Shown piece after piece: positions 1-7,508 of a stretch of DNA of 26,966 nucleotides (its first letter is position 1; every line of letters begins with the position of its first letter). Source of the stretch: SYIM01 sp044359405 (lineage in GTDB: Bacteria > Pseudomonadota > Gammaproteobacteria > Burkholderiales > Burkholderiaceae_E); NCBI GenBank assembly GCA_044359405.1, contig JBIKMC010000013.1:1-26966 (forward strand). Reading direction: 5' to 3'. The position numbers were made by a program, and so were the translations under genes. The notes beneath the pieces are model-generated. The model ran no database searches, had not been told where the DNA came from, and was given only the letters and a program-made list of their open reading frames with translations.

Positions 1-231
1 GAAGCCTGTCCGCAGGACAGGCCGCAGGCGTATGAGCGCACGGGCGCTTACCGCCTCGCGCCCAAGCCCGGACAAACGGCTCAGCGCACGGGCGCTTACC
101 GCCTCGCGCCCAAGCCCCCCGACAAGCGGCTCAGCGCACGGGCGCTTACCGCCTCGCGCCTGAAAATCGACGACGAGTCCACAGACAGCCCAGCACACGC
201 CCGCTTACCACCCGGTAGCACCAGGATTTGA
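1..231 (+). CDS. 3' end of an unidentified repeat-containing protein (partial, possibly frameshifted)
   Basis: Frame 1 is open from the left edge to a TGA at 229-231 (76 codons), so this is the end of a gene whose start lies outside the window. The peptide contains two copies of a 16-residue unit beginning RTGAYRLAPKP (codons 13 and 29). The third DNA copy of the repeat is read out of frame, because the second spacer has CCCCCC where the first has a shorter C run, a net gain of 2 bp. With those two bases removed, the third copy also reads RTGAYRLAP and the frame ends at a TAG at 216-218. That pattern favours real coding sequence with a homopolymer frameshift (mutation, phase variation or sequencing error). 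The family is not recognised, and the region could instead be a non-coding repeat that happens to be open. Confidence 0.4.
   Translation, partial: EACPQDRPQAYERTGAYRLAPKPGQTAQRTGAYRLAPKPPDKRLSARALTASRLKIDDESTDSPAHARLPPGSTRI
35..158. repeat. Three-copy direct tandem repeat, 48-50 bp period
   Basis: An identical 26-bp core starting AGCGCACGGGCGCTTACC occurs at 35-60, 83-108 and 133-158. The cores are separated by similar spacers of 22 bp (61-82) and 24 bp (109-132). The first period is 48 bp, a multiple of three; the second is 50 bp. Perfect cores with slightly diverged spacers suggest recent duplication or homogenisation. A perfect inverted repeat CCTGTCC-GCA-GGACAGG lies just upstream at 5-21. 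Confidence 0.85.
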
Positions 232-289
232 CGACGTGCCGCCGCCCTGATGAGATCGCGGATTCAGCCAAAAGCCGCAGGAACCAACT

Positions 290-892
290 GTGCCATTGCC
301 CCCAAGTGCCGGCAGCGCCGGCCGACAAGAAATCCACCACCGCAGCATCGACATGCGAGGGTACCTTCGCCCGGACGGTCTTTATGACATCGAAGGGCGA
401 GTGTGCGACACCAAGACACGTGACTTCGCGCCTCCGACGGGCGTAACCGTCAGGGCTGGTGATTTCATTCACGACATCTGGGTGAGGATGACGGTCGATA
501 CAGATCTCGTTGTGCATGAGGTTGCGTCATCCAGCGACAGTACTCCCTACCCGATTTGTGGCGAAGGCGGCCTCAATCTGCAGCGCATTGTGGGCTTGCG
601 GATTGCCGCGGGCTGGAGTGGTGAGGTCAAGCGTCGCCTGGGCGGCAAGCAGGCCTGTACACACCTGATGGAACTGTTGATCCCCATGGGAACTGCGGCC
701 TTTCAGACGATCGCCGAGGTGCGGCTTGCCCGGCCCGATTCGTTTGACGCCAAGGGACGTCCGCACCGGCTTGACAGTTGTACTGCGTTCTCAGCCGAGC
801 GGGGGGTGGTAGCGCAGCGCTGGCCCGACTTTTACGCTGGACAGCAATCGGCGACCGATCGCGAGCATGATGTGTTTTTTGTGAAGCGTTAG
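290..892 (+). CDS. DUF2889 domain-containing protein
   Basis: This 200-aa protein matches the DUF2889 family, whose biochemical role is unknown. The recognisable block runs from about residue 16 (HHRSIDMRGYLRPDGLYDIEG) through DTKTRDF (40-46) to IHDIWVRMTVD (60-70), a conserved Cys90-Gly stretch and GKQACTHLMELL (119-130). A GTG start is proposed because AGGAA lies 6 bp upstream (279-283) and an in-frame TGA at 251-253 closes the frame just before it; GTG gives a sensible short lead-in to the domain. No signal peptide or membrane segment is seen. It is 62 bp upstream of the aminotransferase gene on the same strand and may be co-transcribed with it. Family members are often found beside catabolic genes, but nothing here defines a reaction. 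Confidence 0.8.
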   Translation: MPLPPSAGSAGRQEIHHRSIDMRGYLRPDGLYDIEGRVCDTKTRDFAPPTGVTVRAGDFIHDIWVRMTVDTDLVVHEVASSSDSTPYPICGEGGLNLQRIVGLRIAAGWSGEVKRRLGGKQACTHLMELLIPMGTAAFQTIAEVRLARPDSFDAKGRPHRLDSCTAFSAERGVVAQRWPDFYAGQQSATDREHDVFFVKR

Positions 893-954
893 GCCCGCTC
901 AGGCGATCTTCTTCACGGCGTTGAAAAGACAATAAGACAAGGAGACTCTTGATT

Positions 955-2325
955 ATGAACGGCATCGATCGTCTGCATCAGGACAACGCGCGTTACCTCT
1001 GGCACCCCATGGCGCATCCGCAGGCCATGCGCAAGCAGCCGCCCGACATCATTGTCAGAGGCGAGGGGTGCTGGATCTGGGACGTGCATGGTCAACGCCT
1101 TCTCGACAGCGTTGGGGGCTTGTGGAGCAGCAATCTGGGCCACAGTAACCGCGTGGTGCGCGACGCCATCGTGGCACAGCTCGATGAGCTCCCCTACTAC
1201 AACGTATTCCGGGGAACGACCCACCCTAGGGCGATCGAAATATCGCGTCGATTGGTCGAGCTTATGGCGCCTGACGGGGTCGCAGCGGTAGCGTTCTCAA
1301 ACGGAGGGTCAGACGCCGTTGAGAGTGCGTTGAAGATTGCGCGACAGTACTTCAAGCTGAAGGGCCAGGCAGACCGTACCAAGTTCATCAGTCTGCGACA
1401 GGGGTATCACGGGGTTCACTTTGGGGGCATGAGCGTCAACGGCAACAGTAATTTCCGTCGCGCCTATGAGCCCATGCTGGGTGGCTGTATCCAGGTCGAT
1501 ACCCCCTGGCTTTACCGTAACCCCTATACCGATGACCCGCTGGAACTGGGCCGCATATGTGCCGGCATCCTAGAGCGAGAGATCGTGGCTCAGGGCGCCG
1601 ACACGGTGGCAGCGTTTATCGCCGAGCCGGTGCAGGGGGCTGGTGGTGTGATCGTTCCGCCACCCAACTACTGGCCATTGGTGCGCGAGATCTGCGATCG
1701 GCATGGGGTGCTGCTGATTGCCGATGAAGTGGTGACGGGCTTTGGTCGCGGCGGTCAGATGTTTGGCACGCGCCTCTGGGACGTCAAGGCAGACCTATGG
1801 TGTCTCGCCAAAGGTATTACCTCGGGCTATGTGCCCATGGGAGCGACGGCCATCGCGGCTGATGTGGCCGACGCGTTTTACTCCGACACAACAGGCATGG
1901 CAGCGCTCGCCCACGGCTACACCTACAGCGCTCACCCGGTTGCGGCGGCTGCAGCCCTGGCCGCTCTTGACCAGGTGGAGGCCCTCGATCTTCCCGGCAA
2001 TGCGGCCCGTATGGGTGAGCGCCTGATGGCCGGTCTGGCCGACTTCACCCAGCGCTTTGATCTGGTGGGCAATGTGCGCGGCATCGGTCTGATGGTCGGG
2101 CTTGAGATGGTGAGCGACAAGACCCGCAAGACGCCTTTTGCGCGTAACAGCGAGATTCCGGCCCTGGTGGGTCGAGCTGCATATGAGGCGGGCCTGATGG
2201 TGCGAATTTCCGGAGCCAACCTGATTCTTTCGCCGCCGCTCGTCATCAATGCGCAGGAGATTGATTTCATCGTCGACGCCTTGGCCAAGGCCTTTGCCAA
2301 GGTGCAGTCAGAGCGCAAGGCTTGA
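955..2325 (+). CDS. Class III (omega) aminotransferase, PLP-dependent
   Basis: This 456-aa cytoplasmic enzyme belongs to the class III aminotransferases, resembling omega-amino acid:pyruvate or beta-alanine transaminases. Visible features are the N-terminal HPM...W block, SNGGSDAVESALKIAR (cofactor phosphate region), the AFIAEPVQGAGG segment, ADEVVTGFGRGG with Asp257 (pyridine N contact) and LAKGITSGYVPMG with Lys286 as the PLP-binding lysine. All key residues are present, so it should be active. The ATG at 955 is preferred over the in-frame TTG at 949 because AAGGAG at 939-944 sits 10 bp before ATG but only 4 bp before TTG. The amine donor cannot be read from sequence. The stop overlaps the upstream edge of the next gene region, suggesting an operon with the Tm-1-like gene. 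Confidence 0.9.
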   Translation: MNGIDRLHQDNARYLWHPMAHPQAMRKQPPDIIVRGEGCWIWDVHGQRLLDSVGGLWSSNLGHSNRVVRDAIVAQLDELPYYNVFRGTTHPRAIEISRRLVELMAPDGVAAVAFSNGGSDAVESALKIARQYFKLKGQADRTKFISLRQGYHGVHFGGMSVNGNSNFRRAYEPMLGGCIQVDTPWLYRNPYTDDPLELGRICAGILEREIVAQGADTVAAFIAEPVQGAGGVIVPPPNYWPLVREICDRHGVLLIADEVVTGFGRGGQMFGTRLWDVKADLWCLAKGITSGYVPMGATAIAADVADAFYSDTTGMAALAHGYTYSAHPVAAAAALAALDQVEALDLPGNAARMGERLMAGLADFTQRFDLVGNVRGIGLMVGLEMVSDKTRKTPFARNSEIPALVGRAAYEAGLMVRISGANLILSPPLVINAQEIDFIVDALAKAFAKVQSERKA

Positions 2326-2351
2326 ACGCAGGCCGGATGGGGGATGCACGA

Positions 2352-3608
2352 ATGCCCTGCATTCTCATTGTCGGAACGCTCGACACCAAGCATGAGGAAA
2401 TCGCCTTTCTGCGTGATCAGGTCGATCTCGCTGGAGGTCGTTGTCAACTGATGGATGTGGGCGTGCTGGGTCGCGCGCCTATACGTGCCGACATCACGGC
2501 CGAACAGGTAGCGCAGGCGGCGGGTTTTACGCTGGCTCAGGTGGCTGACAGTGGCGATGAGAATCTGGCCATGCAGCGCATGGCAAAGGGTGCGGCGCTG
2601 CAGGCGGCCCGGGCGCACGCCGATGGTCAGATTGAGGGTCTGATCGCCCTGGGCGGCACCATGGGTACCGATCTGGCGCTCGATGTGGCGCTGGCTCTGC
2701 CGCTGGGCGTGCCTAAGCTGGTGCTCTCCACGGTTGCGTTCTCGCCGCTGCTGCCGGCGGATCGCCTACCCGCTGATCTCATGATGATGCTGTGGGCGGG
2801 TGGCCTTTTCGGCCTGAATAGCCTGTGCCGTTCGAGTCTTGCCCAGGCAGCGGGAGCCGTGATGGGTGCCTGTCGCCAGGCGCAGGCGCCACGTTTTGAT
2901 CGACCGGTGGTGGGCATGACGTCGCTTGGATCCAGTGTGCTGCGTTACATGCTGGCGCTCAAGCCGGCCCTTGATCGCCGCGGCTTTGAGCTCGCCGTTT
3001 TTCACACGACGGGAATGGGTGGGCGTGCCTTCGAGATGCTGGCTGCACAGGGACGCTTTGCGTGTGTGATGGATTTCAGTCTGCAGGAGTTGGTCAATCA
3101 GTTGGGTGGGTCGGTGGTGACGGCCGGGGCTGATCGCCTGACCGGGGCGGGGCGTTCGGCGACGCCGCAAATTGTTGCACCAGGCGCGACCGACATGGTT
3201 GACTTCCCGGCGGGTTCGGCCGCCCCGGCGCGCTTCTCAGGCCGACCGGTGCATGCTCATAACCGTCTGATTGCATCGGTCAGTATTGACGCCGACATGC
3301 GTCGAGAGGTCGCCGTCGCCATGATGGAGCGCCTGGGGCAGGCGCGCGGTCCATCGCACCTGGTGTTGCCGTTGAAAGGCATCGAGGGATGGGACCGCGA
3401 GGGAGAGCCCATGCATGATCCTGAAGGTCTTGCCGCCTTCTTCGAGGTCTGCAGGCAGCAGCGGACGGCTCAGATCATGGGCCGCACACAGGTGACTGAG
3501 CTTGATGCACACATCAATGATGAGGCCTTCGTCGAGCATGTTCTGGCGATCTTTGATCGCTGGCTTGAAGTCGGATTGATCGCGCGGGCTCCGGGGAAAA
3601 GCCAGTGA
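2352..3608 (+). CDS. Tm-1-like ATP-binding / UPF0261 family protein
   Basis: This protein of about 418 aa matches the UPF0261/Tm-1-like family (COG5441 type). It has the family N-terminus ILIVGTLDTKHEEIAFLRD, a LIALGGTMGTDLAL glycine-rich nucleotide-binding segment near residues 99-112, and a C-terminal Rossmann-like half with VGMTSLGSSV and FHTTGMGGRAFE. Plant Tm-1 is an ATP-binding inhibitor of tobamovirus replication; the bacterial role is unknown. The frame extends upstream to TTG 2322 and ATG 2337, but 2352 is chosen because a GGGGG run lies about 8 bp before it and MPCILIVG matches where relatives begin. The gene often pairs with a phosphoenolpyruvate hydrolase-like TIM-barrel gene, which is absent here. 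Its stop overlaps the next start by 4 bp (GTGA). Confidence 0.85.
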   Translation: MPCILIVGTLDTKHEEIAFLRDQVDLAGGRCQLMDVGVLGRAPIRADITAEQVAQAAGFTLAQVADSGDENLAMQRMAKGAALQAARAHADGQIEGLIALGGTMGTDLALDVALALPLGVPKLVLSTVAFSPLLPADRLPADLMMMLWAGGLFGLNSLCRSSLAQAAGAVMGACRQAQAPRFDRPVVGMTSLGSSVLRYMLALKPALDRRGFELAVFHTTGMGGRAFEMLAAQGRFACVMDFSLQELVNQLGGSVVTAGADRLTGAGRSATPQIVAPGATDMVDFPAGSAAPARFSGRPVHAHNRLIASVSIDADMRREVAVAMMERLGQARGPSHLVLPLKGIEGWDREGEPMHDPEGLAAFFEVCRQQRTAQIMGRTQVTELDAHINDEAFVEHVLAIFDRWLEVGLIARAPGKSQ

Positions 3609-4258
3609 GTTCACGCGCGCTTATTTTGGACTTTGGGGGAGTCATCAGCCAGACACTGTTTGAAACCCATGCCCAGACCGAGCAGGCGCTTGGTTTGCCA
3701 GCGGGGACGCTTAAGTGGCGCGGTCCCTTCGATCCGGCCAGTGACGCCCTTTGGTGCGAGATGCAGGCCGGCCGTATCAGTGAGCGCGATTACTGGTTGA
3801 CGCGAAGTCGCGAGGTCGGTGCGCTGTTGGGCGAGCGGTGGGACAGCATGCAGACGCTGGTGAAGCGCGCACGCGGCGATGATCCCGATCAGGTCGTGCG
3901 TCCGCAGGCGCTTGCGGCCATCCGGTCCGCGCAGCGAGCCGGGATTCGATTGGCGATCCTATCCAATGAACTCGACCTTTTTTACGGCGAGCAGTTTCGG
4001 ACCCGTCTTTCGCTGATCAGCGCGTTTGAGGTCATTGTCGATGCCAGTCACACGGGCATTCTTAAACCCGATCCGCGCGCGTATCAGCATTGCCTGTCAG
4101 CCATGAATCTGGCTGCCGCTGACTGTGTCTTTGTCGACGATCAGCGTCGCAACATCAAGGGCGCCCATGCGGTGGGCCTGCCGGCAGTGCAGTTCGACGT
4201 CCTTAAGCCGGGTGAAAGCTTTGCCCAGGCGCTCGCGATGCTGGGTGTGTTCGCATGA
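3605..4258 (+). CDS. HAD-superfamily (subfamily IA-like) hydrolase
   Basis: This 217-aa soluble HAD phosphatase-like protein carries motif I LILDFGGVIS with nucleophile Asp9, motif II LAILSN with Ser120, motif III Lys154 in LKPDPRAY, and motif IV VFVDDQ with Asp178/Asp179. The usual second Asp of motif I (DxD) is Gly11, as in the DFGGV/DLGNV branch that includes YihX-like phosphatases, so phosphatase activity remains plausible. The GTG start overlaps the previous stop (GTGA) and the gene ends in an ATGA overlap with chrA, so it is translationally coupled on both sides. The substrate is unknown. Small sugar phosphates or a detoxification role would fit the family, but neither is shown. Confidence 0.85.
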   Translation: MSSRALILDFGGVISQTLFETHAQTEQALGLPAGTLKWRGPFDPASDALWCEMQAGRISERDYWLTRSREVGALLGERWDSMQTLVKRARGDDPDQVVRPQALAAIRSAQRAGIRLAILSNELDLFYGEQFRTRLSLISAFEVIVDASHTGILKPDPRAYQHCLSAMNLAAADCVFVDDQRRNIKGAHAVGLPAVQFDVLKPGESFAQALAMLGVFA

Positions 4259-5529
4259 CCGAGAAAGATGCTTTGACCGCCTCCGCGAGGGGCGGAACTG
4301 TGCCTGGTGAGGCAACCTCTGGCGACGAACATGGCCGTGGCAGGCCCGATAGCGCCTGGCGGGTATTTCTTATTTTTCTGCAACTCGGGCTTACTTCGTT
4401 TGGCGGACCGGTTGCGCACATCGGCTACTTTCGCGAGGCGTTCGTGCGCGAGCGTCGCTGGCTCAGTGAGTCGGCGTACGCCGATCTCGTTGCCATGTGT
4501 CAGTTTCTGCCGGGACCCGCCAGCAGTCAGGTCGGTATGGCGCTGGGGCTCATGCGCGCCGGTTGGTCGGGTGCCCTGGCCGCGTGGGTAGGCTTTACCG
4601 CACCGTCGGCGATTGCCCTGACACTGTTCGCCCTGGGCGTTGCGCGCTGGGGCGAATCAGCCAACGGCTTGTTGCATGGGTTGAAGCTGGTCGCTGTGGC
4701 AGTGGTGCTGCAGGCCTTCTGGGGCATGGCCAAAACGCTGTGCCCAGACCGGGTCAGGGTCAGCATGATGGCGGTCGTTGCGGTCTGTATGTTGGTCATC
4801 GGGCAGGTGTGGGTGCAGTTGCTCGTCATTGCCGCGGCTGCACTGATCGGGTGGCGCCTTATCAAGCTGCCGGCACTCCAATCGGACGACGTGGGCGCGA
4901 GGGTGGTTGTGGGCCTTGCAACCGGTGCGGTTTTGCTTGGTCTGTTCACGGCGCTGCTGGTCTTGCTGCCACTGGCCAGCGCTTTGACTGAATCGCCCGC
5001 CCTTGAGCGGGTCACTGCCTTTTATCGAGCGGGCTCGCTGGTATTTGGCGGCGGTCACGTGGTTCTGCCACTGCTGCAGACCGAGGTGGTGGCCACGGGT
5101 TGGGTCGGGGCTGATGAGTTCCTGGCGGGTTACGGCGCGGCGCAGGCGGTGCCTGGGCCGCTATTCACTCTGGCCGCTTACCTCGGAGCGCTTGCCGGTG
5201 GCTTCAACCATCCTGCCATGGGAGCGGCCGTCGCCATCATGGCGATCTTCCTGCCGGCTTTCCTCCTGGTCGCCGGGACGCTGCCTTTCTGGCTGCGCTT
5301 AAGGGGTAGTCCTGGGGCGCGAGCGGCCTTGGCGGGTACAAATGCCGCAGTCGTCGGACTGCTGCTGGCGGCGGCCTACGATCCGGTCTGGACATCCGCC
5401 GTTCACAGCGCCGCGGATGCTGCCGCCGTATTGCTGGCTTTTGTGGCCCTGGTGTACTGGCGGCTACCTCCCTGGTTGGTCGTGCTCGTTGGCGGGGTCT
5501 CGCTGGCCATGATCGGTGTGCTTGCTTAG
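4255..5529 (+). CDS. chrA: Chromate transporter, long-form CHR family
   Basis: This 424-aa polytopic inner-membrane protein has the two homologous CHR domains of long-form ChrA. The first has LTSFGGPVAHIGYFRE and QFLPGPASSQVGMALG; the second has LVFGGGHVVLPLLQTEV and AQAVPGPLFTLAAYLGA. The FGGP/FGGGH and PGP signatures are intact. An N-terminal tail of about 33 hydrophilic residues precedes the first membrane segment. ChrA proteins export chromate, probably in exchange or by proton motive force; some paralogues likely move other oxyanions. There is no chrB or chrR nearby, and the gene is the last of a coupled run with Tm-1-like and HAD genes, so a physiological anion other than chromate is possible. 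The start is fixed by the ATGA overlap with the HAD gene. Confidence 0.92.
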   Translation: MTEKDALTASARGGTVPGEATSGDEHGRGRPDSAWRVFLIFLQLGLTSFGGPVAHIGYFREAFVRERRWLSESAYADLVAMCQFLPGPASSQVGMALGLMRAGWSGALAAWVGFTAPSAIALTLFALGVARWGESANGLLHGLKLVAVAVVLQAFWGMAKTLCPDRVRVSMMAVVAVCMLVIGQVWVQLLVIAAAALIGWRLIKLPALQSDDVGARVVVGLATGAVLLGLFTALLVLLPLASALTESPALERVTAFYRAGSLVFGGGHVVLPLLQTEVVATGWVGADEFLAGYGAAQAVPGPLFTLAAYLGALAGGFNHPAMGAAVAIMAIFLPAFLLVAGTLPFWLRLRGSPGARAALAGTNAAVVGLLLAAAYDPVWTSAVHSAADAAAVLLAFVALVYWRLPPWLVVLVGGVSLAMIGVLA

Positions 5530-5709
5530 CCGATCCCGGTGCGGGGGGATGATCGGTGCATCGGCGCGCCCACGCTAAGCTCTAGGGCGTTCGGGTTTAC
5601 AGACGATTTTGCGGACGAGTGTTTGACCGGATCGAAGTCCAGTGTCTGGCTGGCTTTGACCGCGTACCGCCTCCATCGGCCATCCAACTTCAAACGGAGC
5701 TTCACGCTC
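5530..5709. other. Intergenic region between chrA and the DUF1028/peptide-transport operon
   Basis: This 180-bp gap should hold the terminator of the first operon and the promoter of the second. A 6-bp inverted pair CCGATC...GATCGG occurs right after the chrA stop, but it has no T-run and is not a convincing intrinsic terminator. TTGACC hexamers occur at about 5623 and in the following stretch, but none has a good -10 at 16-18 bp. An upstream in-frame extension of the DUF1028 reading frame crosses most of the gap (from 5539) but lacks family similarity. Confidence 0.4.
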
Positions 5710-6423
5710 ATGACCTGGTCTATTGTTGCCCGCGATCCGGCGACGGGCGCGTTTGGTGTTGCGGTCGCGACCCGTTTTTTTGCGGTCGGCGCCTTGTGCT
5801 CTCATGCGCATGGCGGTGTTGGTGCGCTGGCGACCCAGGCGCTGATCAATCCCCTGTATGGGCCTCGCGGGCTGCGCATGCTGCGCGACGGCGCGCCGGC
5901 CGGTGTGGTGGTGCGTGCATTGACTGACGCCGACCCAGGCGCTCAAAGCCGGCAACTGCATGTTCAGGATGCGCATGGCGCTATTTCGGCGCACACGGGG
6001 GCCGACTGCATTCCCTGGTGCGGGCACCTCATGCGTAACGGCTTTTCAGTCGCTGGCAACATGCTGGCCGGCCCTCAGGTCATCGAAGAAACAGCATTAA
6101 CCTACGATTCATCCAGTCGCCTGCCCTTTGCGCAGAGACTCATCGCGGCCTTGATGGCTGGCGAGGCGGCGGGCGGCGACAAGCGCGGCAAGCAGTCGGC
6201 CGCCCTGCGTATTCACACCACCGAGGAGTACCCCGCGCTTGATCTGCGGGTTGACGACCATGTCGATCCGCTGGCCGAATTGTCTCGCCTCGAAGCGGTC
6301 AGCCGAGAGCGCTTTGTGCATTTCGCGCAGTTCTTCGCCACCCAGAACCGGCCGGGCGGCATTTGGGATCGAGCCGTGATTGAGGCTGAAATCGCGCGCC
6401 TGAGCGCAGGGGCGGCAGCTTGA
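5710..6423 (+). CDS. DUF1028 family (Ntn-hydrolase-like fold) protein
   Basis: This 237-aa protein matches DUF1028 end to end: MTWSIVARDPATGAFGVAVA at the start, then GGVGALATQALINPLYGPRGL (about residues 36-56), HTGADCIPWCGH, GNMLAGPQVIE and AGGDKRGKQSAAL. The fold is of the Ntn-hydrolase type in the family; the substrate is unknown, and an amide or peptide hydrolase role is an inference. The frame is open upstream, but ATG 5710 is chosen because it starts exactly at the family N-terminus and has GGAG at 5696-5699. It lacks an obvious signal peptide. It is first in the operon, with its TGA overlapping the TTG start of the next ATPase gene, so it probably works with the peptide transporter. 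Confidence 0.88.
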   Translation: MTWSIVARDPATGAFGVAVATRFFAVGALCSHAHGGVGALATQALINPLYGPRGLRMLRDGAPAGVVVRALTDADPGAQSRQLHVQDAHGAISAHTGADCIPWCGHLMRNGFSVAGNMLAGPQVIEETALTYDSSSRLPFAQRLIAALMAGEAAGGDKRGKQSAALRIHTTEEYPALDLRVDDHVDPLAELSRLEAVSRERFVHFAQFFATQNRPGGIWDRAVIEAEIARLSAGAAA

Positions 6424-7508
6424 GCGAACTCCTTCGCGTCGACGACTTGCGCGTGGCGTTTGACACGCCGAGAGGCCGGGCGCGTGCGGTCGACGGCGTG
6501 AGCTTCTCGGTGTCTCGCGGTGAGACCGTCTGCGTGGTCGGTGAGTCGGGGTGCGGCAAGAGCGTGAGCGCCTTGGCGACCATGGGGCTGGTGGCCTCAC
6601 CGCCGGGACACGTGAGTGGTTCGATCCGGTTTGAGGGCCGCGAGCTCATCGGAATGTCAAAAGCGCAGCTTTCGGATCTGCGCGGCGATCGCATGGCCAT
6701 GATTTTTCAGGAGCCTATGACGTCGTTGAATCCCGCTCTGAGGGTCGGCGATCAGCTGGCCGAGGTACTTGTCCGCCACCGACAACTGACGCGTGCTAGG
6801 GCTCGGGAGCAGGCCCGTGAGATGCTTGAACGGGTTCGGATCCCGGCGGCGCATGAACGTATCGAAGACTACCCCCATCGTTTGTCCGGAGGTATGCGAC
6901 AGCGTGTCATGATCGCCATGGCTCTGCTGTGTTCGCCGGCCCTGCTGATCGCGGATGAACCCACCACAGCGCTGGACGTCACGATTCAGGCGCAGGTGCT
7001 GTCGCTGATGCGCAGCCTCAGCCGCGAGACAGGCACCGCCGTTCTGCTCATTACGCACGATCTTGGCGTCGTGGCCGAAATGGCTGATCGGGTGGTGGTC
7101 ATGTACGCTGGGCAGGTCGTTGAAAGTGCCCCGGTGGCGTCTCTGTTTGAGATGCCGCAGCATCCCTACACCATCGGGCTGATGGGAGCCAGGCCCTCAC
7201 TGAGTGCCCGTCGTGAGCGTCTGACGGCCATCGCTGGCATGGTTCCGCCGGCCACCGCCTTGCCTGAAGCTTGCCGTTTTGCGGGGCGTTGCCCGTTTGC
7301 CGACGCGCAGTGCCACCAGCAGTCGCCTGACCTGCTCGAGGTAGCTGCCGGCCATGCCTCACGCTGCTGGAAGGCGCCACTTCAGCAGTTGGCGCAGAGT
7401 CTCCCCGCGCTACCGTCCGAGCGCAGCACGCTGGCCATGCAGGCGCCACAGGCGATACAGGCGGCTAGGGCTCTGGCTTCAACGCAGGCCACAGGGATCG
7501 TCCGATGA
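6420..7508 (+). CDS. Peptide/nickel ABC transporter ATP-binding protein (DppD/OppD-like)
   Basis: This 362-aa ABC ATPase has Walker A GESGCGKS (41-48), Q-loop IFQEPMTSLNP (95-105), signature LSGGMRQ (155-161), Walker B LLIADEP (175-181) and the switch His in LLITHDLG. The C-terminal oligopeptide-transporter domain has the cysteine cluster CRFAGRCPFADAQC typical of OppD/DppD. A TTG start is proposed because it overlaps the DUF1028 stop (TTGA) and has AGGGG at 6408-6412, 7 bp upstream; MSELLRVDDLRV is a normal N-terminus for this family. The protein has a tail of about 40 residues rich in Ala and Gln after the usual domain. It acts at the cytoplasmic face with the partner ATPase and permeases downstream. 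Confidence 0.93.
   Translation: MSELLRVDDLRVAFDTPRGRARAVDGVSFSVSRGETVCVVGESGCGKSVSALATMGLVASPPGHVSGSIRFEGRELIGMSKAQLSDLRGDRMAMIFQEPMTSLNPALRVGDQLAEVLVRHRQLTRARAREQAREMLERVRIPAAHERIEDYPHRLSGGMRQRVMIAMALLCSPALLIADEPTTALDVTIQAQVLSLMRSLSRETGTAVLLITHDLGVVAEMADRVVVMYAGQVVESAPVASLFEMPQHPYTIGLMGARPSLSARRERLTAIAGMVPPATALPEACRFAGRCPFADAQCHQQSPDLLEVAAGHASRCWKAPLQQLAQSLPALPSERSTLAMQAPQAIQAARALASTQATGIVR

Noticed and set aside
35..158. CRISPR array from three evenly spaced 26-bp repeats
   Set aside because: The spacers are nearly identical to each other, there are only three copies, and no cas gene is present. It is a tandem duplication.
146..517. 123-aa minus-strand frame opposite the repeat and the DUF2889 start
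   Set aside because: It is antisense to a recognisable DUF2889 gene and has no family similarity or ribosome site.
5539..5709. N-terminal extension of the DUF1028 protein
   Set aside because: The extension has no similarity to the family, and a ribosome site lies just before ATG 5710, where the family N-terminus begins.
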